Shown: piece by piece, positions 45,797 to 55,656 of the stretch | How the letters are laid out: each line of letters begins with the position of its first letter | Numbering within the stretch: position 1 is the first letter of the stretch | Source of the DNA: Eubacterium uniforme | GTDB taxonomy: Bacteria > Bacillota > Clostridia > Lachnospirales > Lachnospiraceae | Direction of reading: 5' to 3' | Assembly (NCBI RefSeq): GCF_900167115.1 | Contig: NZ_FUXZ01000005.1 | Location: forward strand, 166,400 to 230,399 | Length of the DNA: 64,000 nt | Notes under the pieces: model-generated | Database searches by the model: none | What the model was told of the DNA's origin: nothing | Seen by the model: the letters and a program-made list of their open reading frames with translations, nothing else | Made by a program: the position numbers and the translations under genes

Positions 45797-47182
45797 ATGA
45801 GAAAATTTGATTTAAATATAGAAAAGATATTAGATAATTGGGATGTATATCATGCGATAAGAGAGATAATAGCTAATGCTATTGATGAAAGTGTATTAAC
45901 AGAGTCTAAACCAGTAGAAATTTTTAAGACAGAGGATGGTTTATGGCATATACGTGATTTTGGAAGAGGAATTATGTATTATCATTTTACACAGAATCAA
46001 AATGATGAGAAACTACATTCAGAAAAAACTATTGGAAAATTTGGTGTTGGCTTAAAGGATGCATTAGCAGTTTTTTATAAAAATGATGTCGATGTATCAA
46101 TAAAATCGAAGTATGGTTATGTTAAGATAGGTATGTATGAAAAAGAAGGATTTTCGGATACAATGACATTACATGCCTTAATTGATGATTCTGAAGATGT
46201 GAATTTTATTGGAACTGAATTTATTTTAAATGTATCTGATGAAGATATTGAAAAGGCAAAAGGATTATTTTTAATGTTTTCTGAAAAAGAAGCTTTAGAT
46301 AAGACGGAATATGGAGAAATATATAATAAGTCTGAAGAGGAAATTGCATCAATATATGTTAGAGGTGTAAAAATAGCAGAAGAGAGTAATTATCTTTTTG
46401 ATTATAATATTACAAAGATTAATGCAGCATTGAAAAAGAGTCTTAATAGAGAAAGAAGTGCGGTAGGACGAACAGCATATTCTGATTTGGTTAAAAGAAT
46501 TGTATTAAAATCGAGTAATGAATTAGTAGTAAACAGATTGGTTGATGAATTAGATAAATTTTCAAAAGGTACTCAGTCTGATGAAATTCAATTGACTGAT
46601 ATTCAAGAACATGTGATAAAACTTTATAATGAAAAAAATGATATAGTATTTATATCTTCATCAAAATCTTATGGTTTAACAAATAATGATAAAGAAAAAA
46701 TAAAGGATTCAGGTAGAAAGGTAGTTATTATTCCAGATAGTGTGTTTGGAAAAATTGAAAGAAAGAAGGATTATTCAGGAAAAGAGATAGGTACATTTGA
46801 TACAGTGCTTAAAGAATATAATGATAATTTTGAATATAAATTTGTGGAAGGTATTCATTTGACAGAATTAGAGAAACAAGTTCTGTCATGTAAAAAGTTT
46901 GTGTTTGAAGTGTATGGCAATAAAAAATATTATGATAAAATTAAAATTTCAGAGAATATTAATGAAATGATTTCAGGGGATGTTTTGGGAGTATATGATC
47001 ATAAATTAGATTGTATTGTGATTAGAAGAGATGTATTAAAAACAGAAGAAAAATTTATGGAAGTACTATTTCACGAGTTGGTTCATGCGACTATGAAGTA
47101 TCCTGATAATGATAGAAAATTTGAAAATGAATTAGGATTAATTATTGGAAAACTTGCGATAATGGGAGAAAGAGATGATTAA
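45797..47182 (+). CDS. GHKL ATPase fused to HELVH metallopeptidase domain
   Basis: The N-terminal 160 residues are an Hsp90/MORC-like ATPase: N-box REIIANAIDES, DFGRGI and KFGVGLKDAL. Residues about 200-240 (LKKSLNRERSAVGRTAYSDLV) resemble the second-lobe catalytic loop of GHKL proteins. After a linker, the C-terminal 90 residues carry FHELVHATMKYPDNDRKFENE, a HExxH zincin motif followed by a plausible glutamate ligand. The start is ATG 45797 because AAGGGG lies 8 bases before it; GTG 45779 overlaps that site. It stands alone after element B and before an XRE gene. Function unknown; an ATP-gated protease or a defence protein are both possible. Confidence 0.75.
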   Translation: MRKFDLNIEKILDNWDVYHAIREIIANAIDESVLTESKPVEIFKTEDGLWHIRDFGRGIMYYHFTQNQNDEKLHSEKTIGKFGVGLKDALAVFYKNDVDVSIKSKYGYVKIGMYEKEGFSDTMTLHALIDDSEDVNFIGTEFILNVSDEDIEKAKGLFLMFSEKEALDKTEYGEIYNKSEEEIASIYVRGVKIAEESNYLFDYNITKINAALKKSLNRERSAVGRTAYSDLVKRIVLKSSNELVVNRLVDELDKFSKGTQSDEIQLTDIQEHVIKLYNEKNDIVFISSSKSYGLTNNDKEKIKDSGRKVVIIPDSVFGKIERKKDYSGKEIGTFDTVLKEYNDNFEYKFVEGIHLTELEKQVLSCKKFVFEVYGNKKYYDKIKISENINEMISGDVLGVYDHKLDCIVIRRDVLKTEEKFMEVLFHELVHATMKYPDNDRKFENELGLIIGKLAIMGERDD

Positions 47183-47453
47183 TATATGGATATAGTTAAA
47201 ATAATAGATAGGATTAAATTGTTATTTTGGAGTTGAAACAATACGGAAATATATGTAACTGAAGAAATAATAATATTTTGTTTGAAAAACAATGAAGCTA
47301 AAAAATGGCTAATTTTAAGGGATGCCACGCTTCGTAGCATGCTTGCTACACTACATTTCTTGTGGATTTAACTAGCTTGGTATATGTTTGAGTCACAGGC
47401 GAGATGCCGAGTAAAAAATATGTCCATATAGAAATGGAAAGATGGAGGTTATT

Positions 47454-48053
47454 ATGACATTAGCAGACAAATTAAAAGAAGCAAGGAAAAATGCAGGACT
47501 TACACAAGTTGAGTTGGCAGAAAAATTGTGTGTATCAAGACAGGCAATCACAAAGTGGGAAAGTGGAAAGGGAATTCCAGATGTAGAGAATTTGAAAAAC
47601 ATAGCTAACGTACTAAATGTTAGCATTGATTTCCTATTAGATGATGAAGGTACACTTGATAAAACGATTATTAAAGAGCAAATTAATTTGAATGATTATG
47701 TAAAAGATGGTAAATTACGAAGTAAAAAAGATGCAGTAGTGTATGCAAAATATCCTGATGCAGATATTACACCACTTTTGGCTAAGAAAAAAAGCTCAAA
47801 AGGACAGAAGGTATTTGCTGAACTTCTAGGTATTTTAACAGATGCTCCTTTTGGAACGGATGAAGTATTTAACCAGATTTCGGATGCTCGCAATGCATAT
47901 TACTTAGTGCAAGAAGAAGGTAAGCAAATATTTGTTACTGTTACAGAAGATTTTATAGAATCAAAAGTAATGGCAAAAGAAATTGTTGGAAATAAGTTTG
48001 AAATTGGAGATTATAAATTTCAAAAAGCAAATTATAAGGTGAAAAAATTATAA
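47454..48053 (+). CDS. XRE-family transcriptional regulator
   Basis: The N-terminal 65 residues are a classic XRE helix-turn-helix (LADKLKEARKNAGLTQVELA, SRQAITKWESGKGIPDVENL). The remaining 130 residues form an effector or dimer domain without a named fold, ending in a basic strand segment. ATG 47454 follows GGAGG by 6 bases; the upstream ATG 47442 overlaps that RBS. Neighbours are the GHKL-peptidase gene (270 bases upstream) and a long gene-free stretch with a clear promoter downstream, a possible target. Confidence 0.88.
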   Translation: MTLADKLKEARKNAGLTQVELAEKLCVSRQAITKWESGKGIPDVENLKNIANVLNVSIDFLLDDEGTLDKTIIKEQINLNDYVKDGKLRSKKDAVVYAKYPDADITPLLAKKKSSKGQKVFAELLGILTDAPFGTDEVFNQISDARNAYYLVQEEGKQIFVTVTEDFIESKVMAKEIVGNKFEIGDYKFQKANYKVKKL

Positions 48054-48065
48054 GTCACAAAAATG

Positions 48066-48094
48066 TTGACAAGCGCAATGCGTGGTGATATATT
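48066..48094 (+). promoter_or_regulatory. Promoter without an obvious gene
   Basis: TTGACA (48066-48071), 17 bases, TATATT (48089-48094), starting 13 bases after the XRE stop. No coding frame of note follows for 440 bases. Confidence 0.6.
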
Positions 48095-48100
48095 AATTAC

Positions 48101-48440
48101 ATAAGCGACATATTTAATTATGGCATTTTTGTATTTTGGGATGCATAATCACTGGGCGTATATGATTAACTTAGTTAGATATGTAGTTTATTATGTATGA
48201 TTCACAATTAGTAAGCTTTGCCGGTTAGGTGGTAATATGTGGACCTTAGGTGTTTATATGGATAATAAAAATCCATGTGGGCGTGGTTTTAGACTTAAAT
48301 ATTTATGATGGCAACGGGGTTCTGTATATGTTTGCGAGATGTTAATATATTTTTTTTAGAACCATTAGGAAAGCATGAATTTTAGACTTGTTGTGAATTG
48401 CGATCTCCACAGCGGGGAAGCCCACTGTGGAGGGGACTTA
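48101..48440 (+). ncRNA. Possible non-coding transcript
   Basis: This gene-free stretch lies between the promoter at 48066 and the hairpin at 48405-48432 (CTCCACAG..GGG / CCC..CTGTGGAG), which is very GC-rich for this genome but has no T-run. Short G-rich motifs occur along it, but I could not fold it into a known RNA. It could be an unrecognised small RNA or decayed sequence. Confidence 0.3.
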
Positions 48441-48472
48441 AGTAAAGTTAATAATGTGAATTTTAAAATATA

Positions 48473-48502
48473 CAACATATTTATTTAAATATGTTGTATA
48501 AT
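48473..48502 (+). promoter_or_regulatory. 24-base palindrome joined to a -10 box
   Basis: CAACATATTTA TT TAAATATGTTG (48473-48496), perfect arms of 11 bases, immediately followed by TATAAT (48497-48502). It fills the spacer and -35 region of the promoter for the M16C peptidase gene, a strong sign of repressor or activator control. Confidence 0.7.
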
Positions 48503-48535
48503 ATTTTGTAAAGAAATTTTTTAAGGACGGTGTAT

Positions 48536-51500
48536 ATGAATAAAGATAAACTACAAGCTTATGATATTGTTGAAGAAAGCGAACTTGATGAGATTAAGGC
48601 AAAGGGATATATCCTTTCTCATAAGAAAACAAAAGCTAAAGTTATATGTATAGAATGTGATGATAATAATAAGGTTTTCACAATAGGTTTTAAAACACCT
48701 CCTACAGATGATACAGGTGTTGCTCATATTATAGAGCATACAGTTTTATGTGGTTCTAAAAAGTACCCAGTAAAGGACCCTTTTATTGAACTTGTTAAGG
48801 GTTCTCTTAATACATTTCTTAATGCGATGACATATCCGGATAAGACATTATATCCAATCGCAAGTCTTAATGATGCAGATTTCCAAAACCTTTTAGATGT
48901 ATATATGGATGCAGTTTTCCATCCAAACATTTATAATACTGACATGATTTTTAAGCAGGAAGGATGGCATTATGAATTAGATAATCCATCAGATGACTTA
49001 AAGATTAATGGTGTTGTTTATAATGAAATGAAAGGAGCGTTCTCTTCAGAAGAGGGCGTACTTGAGCGTGCAATCATGCATTCATTATATCCGGATACAT
49101 CATACGGAAATGAGTCAGGTGGCGATCCTGATTTCATTCCTGATTTAACATATGAAAACTATTTAAATTTCCATAGAAAGTTCTATCATCCAGCAAATAG
49201 TTTCATTTACCTATACGGTGACATGGACATGGCAGAAAAACTTGATTATATTGATAAAGAGTATTTAGCTGATTACGATTATTTAGAAGTTGATTCTGAA
49301 ATTAAAAAGCAGAAGGCATTTGCCCAGATGACATATGAAAGAAGAACTTATCCAATTACTGAGAGTCAATCAGAAGTTGATAATACAACACTTAGTTATA
49401 ATGTTGTTGTTGGAGATGTGTTTGATGAAAAGCTTAGCATTGCAATGCAGATGATTGATTATGCGCTTATGGGCATGGCTGGTGCACCACTTAAGCAGGC
49501 ACTTCTTGATAAGGGCATAGGTAAGGATGTAAGTGGAACTTATGAAGGTGGAATTCTTCAGCCATATTATAGTATTACAGCTGAAATGGCAAACGAATAT
49601 CAAAAGGATGATTTTGTTAAGACAATTAGAGAAACTCTTGAGAAAATAGTTGCTGATGGCATTGATAAAAAGAGTCTTGCCGCCGCTATTAATAATCTTG
49701 AGTTTAATTATAGAGAGATGGATTTTGGTCGTTATCCAAAGGGACTTATGCTTGGACTTCGTGTTTATGATAGCTGGATATTTGGTGCAAAAGATCCATT
49801 ATATTCAATTAATTGTGGTAAGTTATTTGCTGAGATGAGAAGTTTGATTGATACTGATTATTATGAAAAGATTGTAAAAGAGTATTTACTTACAAATACT
49901 CATGGTTCAGTTATTGTTAATGTTCCAGTTAAGGGACTTACTCTTGAAAATGATAATAAGTTAAAGGAAAAGCTTAAGGCATTTAAGGATACATTAAGTG
50001 AAGAACAGATTGAGAACATAGTAAGTGAGACAAAGGCTCTTGATATTTATCAGAGTGAGCCTTCGCCTAAGGAAGACCTTGAAAAGATTCCGATGCTTAC
50101 TAGGTCTGATATTAATGAAAATCCAGAGAAGTATGATGTTAAGATTGAGGATGTTAATGGCGTAAAGGTTTATAATGTAAACTTATTTACTAATAAGATT
50201 AGTTACATTACATTAGGTTTTGACATAACAGGTCTTGATGCCGAGATGCTTCCATATTTGACAATTCTTAAAAATGTTTTATCAAATGTTAGTACAAAGA
50301 ATTTCTCATATGATGATTTGTGTAATGAAATTATGTTAGAAGTAGGCGAGTTATCTTATACTGTATCTAATATGTATGTTAAACCAGATTGCTCTGAGTA
50401 TAAGGAGTTTTTCGAAGTTTACATAAAGTGCTTTGATGAAAAGATAAATAAGGGCTTTTTCTTAGCAAATGAAGTGATAGAGAATACTTTGTTTGATGAC
50501 TATAATAGAATATATGAAATTCTTGGTGAGCTTATGTCTAAGGCAAAGAATAGAATTCTAAATTCTGGTAATGCTGTTGCCATTAAGAGAGCTCAATCAT
50601 ATTATAGTGAGAAAGAAAGAAGATTCGATCTTAGAAATGGCATAGGTTATTATAAGGTTCTAGAATATATTTTTAAGAATTATGATAAATGCAAGATGGA
50701 TTTAGTTGATAAGTTAAAGAATCTTATGAAGGTTATCTTTAGACAGGATAATTTAGTTGTTTGCTTTACTCATGATTATGAACCAGAATTAATTAAGAAT
50801 GAATTGGTTGGTTTACATAAAAGATTAAATGCTGCAGATGATAGTAGCAGTTTAATACTAAGTGATAAAGATAGTAGCAATAACGGATTAAGTAGTTATA
50901 AGTTAAGCGCAGCAGGTAAGATTAACAGTATTGAAAATGCTGATTCAAATAGTAGTGATAATTCTCGTACGGATTTGAGTGAAGGATTTATTACACCATC
51001 ACAGATACAGTTTGTATGTAGAGCTGGTAGATATGATAGTGAGTATGATCCAAGATTTGCTGTTTTATCAACGATTTTAAGTTATGATTATCTTTGGAAT
51101 AATGTTAGAGTTAAGGGTGGAGCTTATGGATGTGGAGCTAACTTTTTAGGTACTAAGGAAGTTTTACTTACATCTTATAGAGATCCAAACCTTAAGGAGA
51201 CTAATGATATATATGAAAAGTTAGTTGATTATGTTGAAAACTTTGACTGTGATGATAGGGACATGACTAAGTATATTATTGGTACATTTAGTTCAATTGA
51301 TACCCCTTATTCAACAGCTAGTAAGGCTGCCATTGCCTATGCTCAGACAGTTAGAGGCAGGTCTTACGAAGAAAGAAAAGCAGATAGAATTAAGATATTA
51401 AATGCTAATCAGGAAGATATTAGAAATCTTGCTATTAAGATTAAGGAAGCTTTAGCTAGTAAGAACTTATGTTGTATTGGATCTGAAAGAAAGATTAATG

Positions 51501-51544
51501 AGGATAAGGAGTTATTTGCTAAGGTGGTTAATTTGTTTGAATAA
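48536..51544 (+). CDS. M16C presequence-protease-like zinc metallopeptidase
   Basis: The gene encodes a 1002-residue pitrilysin-family protein with the inverted zinc motif HIIEHTVLCGS (HxxEH, about residue 65) and a downstream glutamate in NGVVYNEMKGAFSS. Length and two-half architecture match the M16C group (PreP/Hyp-like) that degrades short peptides. No signal peptide is present, so it is cytoplasmic. ATG 48536 follows AAGGA by 8 bases. A serine/asparagine-rich insertion (about 768-825, SSNNGLSSYKLSAAG) is unusual for the family. The promoter carries a perfect 24-base palindrome. Confidence 0.92.
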   Translation: MNKDKLQAYDIVEESELDEIKAKGYILSHKKTKAKVICIECDDNNKVFTIGFKTPPTDDTGVAHIIEHTVLCGSKKYPVKDPFIELVKGSLNTFLNAMTYPDKTLYPIASLNDADFQNLLDVYMDAVFHPNIYNTDMIFKQEGWHYELDNPSDDLKINGVVYNEMKGAFSSEEGVLERAIMHSLYPDTSYGNESGGDPDFIPDLTYENYLNFHRKFYHPANSFIYLYGDMDMAEKLDYIDKEYLADYDYLEVDSEIKKQKAFAQMTYERRTYPITESQSEVDNTTLSYNVVVGDVFDEKLSIAMQMIDYALMGMAGAPLKQALLDKGIGKDVSGTYEGGILQPYYSITAEMANEYQKDDFVKTIRETLEKIVADGIDKKSLAAAINNLEFNYREMDFGRYPKGLMLGLRVYDSWIFGAKDPLYSINCGKLFAEMRSLIDTDYYEKIVKEYLLTNTHGSVIVNVPVKGLTLENDNKLKEKLKAFKDTLSEEQIENIVSETKALDIYQSEPSPKEDLEKIPMLTRSDINENPEKYDVKIEDVNGVKVYNVNLFTNKISYITLGFDITGLDAEMLPYLTILKNVLSNVSTKNFSYDDLCNEIMLEVGELSYTVSNMYVKPDCSEYKEFFEVYIKCFDEKINKGFFLANEVIENTLFDDYNRIYEILGELMSKAKNRILNSGNAVAIKRAQSYYSEKERRFDLRNGIGYYKVLEYIFKNYDKCKMDLVDKLKNLMKVIFRQDNLVVCFTHDYEPELIKNELVGLHKRLNAADDSSSLILSDKDSSNNGLSSYKLSAAGKINSIENADSNSSDNSRTDLSEGFITPSQIQFVCRAGRYDSEYDPRFAVLSTILSYDYLWNNVRVKGGAYGCGANFLGTKEVLLTSYRDPNLKETNDIYEKLVDYVENFDCDDRDMTKYIIGTFSSIDTPYSTASKAAIAYAQTVRGRSYEERKADRIKILNANQEDIRNLAIKIKEALASKNLCCIGSERKINEDKELFAKVVNLFE

Positions 51545-51632
51545 ATGTTTTATTATTTAAAAACTTTAGTATTAATATAGTATTTAAGTTATATATTGAG
51601 AATTTAATTGGTTTACATAAAAGGAGAGATTT

Positions 51633-52535
51633 ATGGATAACTTTAAGTCAGGATATGTGACGCTTATTGGAAGACCTAATGTTGGTAAGTCGACATTAAT
51701 GAATCAGATAATTGGGCAGAAGATTGCAATCACATCTAATAAGCCACAGACTACAAGAAATAAAATACAGACTATTTATACATGTGATGAGGGACAGATT
51801 ATTTTCTTAGACACACCTGGTATTCATAAGGCTAAGAATAAGCTTGGTGAATATATGGTAGATGTTGCAGTTAAAAATTTAAGGGATTGCGATGTTGTTG
51901 TATGGCTTGTTGAACCCACAACTTATATTGGTGCAGGTGAACAGGAGATTGTTCGTCTTTTAAAAGAAGTTAAGATGCCTGTAATCCTTGTAATTAATAA
52001 GGTTGATACAGTTAAGAAGGAAGAAGTTTTAACTTTTATTGATGCATATAGAAAGGTTTTTGATTTTGATGAAATTGTTCCTTTATCAGCCTTAAAAGGA
52101 GAAAATACTGATACTTTGGTTGAGCTTATCTTTAAGTATCTTCCATATGGACCAAAGTATTTTGATGATGATGAAGTGACAGATCAGCCTATGAGACAGA
52201 TTGTTGCTGAAGTAATTAGAGAAAAATCTCTTCATGCATTAAGTGATGAGATTCCACATGGAATCGCAGTTACAATTGAAAAAATGAAGGAAAGACCTAA
52301 TGGTAAAATGGTTGATATAGAGGCAACTATTGTATGTGAAAGGGATTCACATAAAGGTATCATAATTGGTAAAGGTGGAGCTATGCTTAAGAAGATTGGT
52401 AGTAACGCCAGATATGAAATTGAGCATATGCTTGAGCAGAAAGTTAATTTAAAACTTTGGGTTAAGGTTCGAAAAGAGTGGAGAGATAGTGACCTTTATT
52501 TAAAGAATTATGGTTATGTTGATGAAAAGAAGTAG
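51633..52535 (+). CDS. era: GTPase Era
   Basis: This essential GTPase assists maturation of the 30S ribosomal subunit by binding the 3-prime end of 16S rRNA. G motifs: GRPNVGKST (about residue 12), DTPGIHK and NKVD. The C-terminal KH domain carries GIIIGKGGAMLKKIG. Length of 300 residues is normal. RBS AAGGAGAG precedes ATG 51633. It starts the conserved clostridial run era-recO-(lipoprotein)-glyS. Confidence 0.97.
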   Translation: MDNFKSGYVTLIGRPNVGKSTLMNQIIGQKIAITSNKPQTTRNKIQTIYTCDEGQIIFLDTPGIHKAKNKLGEYMVDVAVKNLRDCDVVVWLVEPTTYIGAGEQEIVRLLKEVKMPVILVINKVDTVKKEEVLTFIDAYRKVFDFDEIVPLSALKGENTDTLVELIFKYLPYGPKYFDDDEVTDQPMRQIVAEVIREKSLHALSDEIPHGIAVTIEKMKERPNGKMVDIEATIVCERDSHKGIIIGKGGAMLKKIGSNARYEIEHMLEQKVNLKLWVKVRKEWRDSDLYLKNYGYVDEKK

Positions 52536-52609
52536 ATTGACATAAAAAATATTATGTAAAGTATATATTTGTATAAGAAATACTAATATTGATGGAATTG
52601 GTGATTTGA

Positions 52610-53329
52610 TTGAAACAATTAACAGTTAATGGTATGGTAATATCTACCATGCCAATTGGAGAATATGATGTAAGATTAGTTTTGCTTACAAAGGAAAAAG
52701 GAAAAATTACGGCATTTGCTAGGGGAGCTAGGCGCATGAATAGTTCGTTTCTTGGCGCTAATCGTGCATTTGCTATGGGAGAATTTTCGCTTTATCCGGG
52801 GAGGGATTCATATACGCTTACGGGTGTTAAAATTAGTGAGCACTTTGAAAATGTGATTATGGATCTTGATAAGGTTTCATATGGGTCTTACCTTTTGGAA
52901 ATTGCAAATTATTATGGCATGGAAGGAATTAATGCTAGAGACACACTTAATCTTTTGTATTTTGCGCTAAAAGCGATAGAGAGTGGAAATATTCCATACC
53001 GTTTGATTCGAGCAATTTATGAATTAAGAACTTTAGTGATTAATGGAGAATATCCAGATGTTTTTCATTGCGCATCCTGTGGTAAAGATAGTGATTTGAC
53101 TGGGTTTTCATTCAGGTATGATGGATGCCTTTGCAATGAGCATATAGGTGATAATCTTAAACTAAGTAATACGGCACTTTGTGCATTGCAGTTTATTATT
53201 TCGGGTAAGATTAGTAAGCTGTTTTCTTTTAGTTTAAAAGACGAATATATGGATGAAGTGTGTAACCTTATTAGTAAGTATTTTAAGGGAAAGGCTAAGA
53301 AGGATTTTAGAAGTTTATCGATGTTGTAA
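52610..53329 (+). CDS. recO: DNA repair protein RecO
   Basis: RecO works with RecR and RecF to load RecA on gapped DNA. An N-terminal OB fold (VLLTKEKGKITAFARGARR) precedes a helical part and a zinc-binding motif with CASC...CLCNEH (about residues 149-175). The TTG start at 52610 has GGTGAT upstream and gives MKQLTVNGMVIS, as in relatives. The downstream terminator is at 53336. Confidence 0.93.
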   Translation: MKQLTVNGMVISTMPIGEYDVRLVLLTKEKGKITAFARGARRMNSSFLGANRAFAMGEFSLYPGRDSYTLTGVKISEHFENVIMDLDKVSYGSYLLEIANYYGMEGINARDTLNLLYFALKAIESGNIPYRLIRAIYELRTLVINGEYPDVFHCASCGKDSDLTGFSFRYDGCLCNEHIGDNLKLSNTALCALQFIISGKISKLFSFSLKDEYMDEVCNLISKYFKGKAKKDFRSLSML

Positions 53330-53335
53330 ATATAT

Positions 53336-53365
53336 GGGTTTGTCCTGTTGGACAGGCCCGTTTTT
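53336..53365 (+). terminator. Terminator of era-recO
   Basis: Stem GGGTTTGTCC / GGACAGGCCC with loop TGTT, then GTTTTT. Confidence 0.9.
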
Positions 53366-53560
53366 AGTTTTGAGTAGATAGATTTTTGTTAAGTTTTGTT
53401 TTTTGTATTATTTGAATAAACAAAATAAATAGTTTGGTTAGTTTTTGTTATATTTTGTGCCAAAAAAATATTTTAATTTATATTGTTTTATGTTATAATT
53501 GATTGTTGAAGTATGGGAGTTAGTGGGCTTATTTATAGAATAATGGAAAAGAGAAATATT

Positions 53561-54211
53561 ATGAAACTAATAAAAAGATGTTTGGTCTTTATGGCGATTT
53601 GTGTATGCACAGTGTTAGCTTGCTCATGTAACAAGTCAAAAGATAAGGACTATATTGATCTTAATAATGGTGAAAGTGGAATAACCATTAAGGGTAAGAA
53701 AGTAATTTATCAGATTAAGGAAGAATTTAATAAGGATTATTACGATAAGGATGATATTGAAAAACAAGTTGAAGATGAAGTAGATGAGTTTGTAAAAGCA
53801 AAAGGTAAGGATAGCGCCGAGTTAGAAGAATTTGAAGTTGAAGATAACAGTTGCCATGTTGTGATTGAATTTGCTGGAATGGATAAGTTCTGTGAATACG
53901 TTAATGAGTGTGAAAAACCAATTGAGGATTTTCATATTTTTAAAGGGAAATATGGCAACATAGATAGAGAGATTTTTGGTGAAGGCGAAAATTTGATTGA
54001 TGCTAAGATTGCTACTAAGACAGAGTTTGAGGACGACGTTCCAGTTAATAGCAAGATTACAGCAGTTGATTCAGACACTAAGGTGCTTGTTTTAAATAAG
54101 GCACTTAAGGTAAAAACAGAAGATGACATCAAGGCAGTTTCAATGGGTGTTGTTGTGAAGGATAACATCGCTGCTACAAATGGTGACATGTGTTACATAG
54201 TGTATAAATAA
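53561..54211 (+). CDS. Lipoprotein of unknown function
   Basis: I set the start at ATG 53561, giving a basic N-terminus, a hydrophobic segment and lipobox VLAC with Cys21. The mature part of about 195 residues is acidic (DKDDIEKQVEDEVDEFVKAKG) with mixed helix and strand and no known domain seen. ATG 53543 and 53513 are open alternatives without better ribosome sites. It lies between recO and glyS, in its own transcript after the recO terminator. Confidence 0.75.
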   Translation: MKLIKRCLVFMAICVCTVLACSCNKSKDKDYIDLNNGESGITIKGKKVIYQIKEEFNKDYYDKDDIEKQVEDEVDEFVKAKGKDSAELEEFEVEDNSCHVVIEFAGMDKFCEYVNECEKPIEDFHIFKGKYGNIDREIFGEGENLIDAKIATKTEFEDDVPVNSKITAVDSDTKVLVLNKALKVKTEDDIKAVSMGVVVKDNIAATNGDMCYIVYK

Positions 54212-54253
54212 TTGAAAAATATAAAATAAGTATAAGATTAAAGGAGTCAGATT

Positions 54254-55654
54254 ATGGAAAAAACTATGGAAAAGATTGTTGCATTAGCGAAAAACAGAGG
54301 ATTTGTATATGCTGGTTCAGAGATATATGGTGGCCTCTCAAATACTTGGGATTACGGCAATCTTGGAGTAGAACTTAAGAATAATGTAAAGAAAGCTTGG
54401 TGGAAGAAATTTATTCAGGAAAATCCATATAATGTTGGTGTTGATTGTGCCATCCTTATGAATCCACAGACATGGGTTGCATCAGGACATTTGGGCGGAT
54501 TCTCAGATCCACTTATGGATTGTAAAGAATGTCATGAAAGATTTAGAGCAGATAAGGTTATTGAAGATTATGCTCTTGAAAATGGTATTACATTAGAAAG
54601 TTCTGTTGATGGTTGGTCAAATGAAGAAATGGAGAAATTCATTGAAGATAATAATATTCCTTGTCCAACATGTGGTAAGCATAGTTTTACATCAATTAGA
54701 CAGTTTAATCTTATGTTTAAGACATTCCAGGGTGTAACTGAAGATGCAAAGAATACAGTATATTTAAGACCTGAAACAGCTCAGGGTATATTTGTTAACT
54801 TTAAGAATGTTCAGAGAACATCACGTAAAAAGGTTCCTTTCGGAATTGGACAGATTGGTAAATCATTTAGAAATGAAATTACACCTGGTAACTTTATTTT
54901 CAGAACTAGAGAGTTTGAACAGATGGAACTTGAATTCTTCTGTAAGCCAGGTACTCAGACAGAGTGGTTTAATTATTGGAGAAGCTTCTGTTATGAATGG
55001 CTTAAAGGTCTTGGTATTAAGGAAGAAAACTTACGTTTAAGAGACCATGATCCAGAAGAACTTTCATTCTATTCAGATCATACAACAGATATTGAATATG
55101 CGTTCCCATTCACAGATTGGGGCGAACTTTGGGGCATTGCTTCAAGAACAGATTATGACCTTACACAGCATCAGAATACATCTGGTGAACCTATGGATTA
55201 CTTTGATGATGAAACAAATGAAAAGTATATTCCATATGTTGTTGAACCATCACTTGGTGCTGACAGAGTTACACTTGCTTTCCTTTGTGAGGCGTATGAT
55301 GAAGAAAACATTGGAACAGAAGAAAAGCCTGATATGAGAACAGTTCTTCATTTTCATCCAGCAATTGCACCTGTTAAAGTTGGTGTGTTACCACTTTCAA
55401 AGAAACTTAATGAAGGTGCTGAGAAAGTATTTGCTGAACTTAGTAAGTATTATAATTGTGAGTTCGATGATAGAGGAAACATTGGTAAGCGTTATCGTCG
55501 TCAGGATGAAATCGGAACTCCATTCTGTGTAACTTATGACTTTGATTCTGAAGAAGATGGTGCAGTTACTGTTCGTGATAGAGATACTATGGAACAGGAA
55601 AGAGTAAAAATTGAAGATTTAAAGGCTTACTTTGAAAAGAAGTTTGAATTCTAG
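54254..55654 (+). CDS. glyS: Glycyl-tRNA synthetase, homodimeric type
   Basis: The enzyme charges tRNA-Gly. Class II motifs are visible: [23 protein letters not shown] (motif 2), [10 protein letters not shown] and [10 protein letters not shown] (motif 3). The C-terminal anticodon-binding domain starts near residue 375 ([20 protein letters not shown]). The N-terminal [20 protein letters not shown] is diagnostic. 466 residues, normal for this form. RBS AAAGGAG precedes ATG 54254. Confidence 0.97.
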   Translation: MEKTMEKIVALAKNRGFVYAGSEIYGGLSNTWDYGNLGVELKNNVKKAWWKKFIQENPYNVGVDCAILMNPQTWVASGHLGGFSDPLMDCKECHERFRADKVIEDYALENGITLESSVDGWSNEEMEKFIEDNNIPCPTCGKHSFTSIRQFNLMFKTFQGVTEDAKNTVYLRPETAQGIFVNFKNVQRTSRKKVPFGIGQIGKSFRNEITPGNFIFRTREFEQMELEFFCKPGTQTEWFNYWRSFCYEWLKGLGIKEENLRLRDHDPEELSFYSDHTTDIEYAFPFTDWGELWGIASRTDYDLTQHQNTSGEPMDYFDDETNEKYIPYVVEPSLGADRVTLAFLCEAYDEENIGTEEKPDMRTVLHFHPAIAPVKVGVLPLSKKLNEGAEKVFAELSKYYNCEFDDRGNIGKRYRRQDEIGTPFCVTYDFDSEEDGAVTVRDRDTMEQERVKIEDLKAYFEKKFEF

Positions 55655-55656
55655 AT

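Noticed and set aside
48405..48432. Stable hairpin considered as a terminator or attachment site
   Set aside because: No T-run follows, and no integrase or duplicated target is nearby; reported only as part of a possible RNA.
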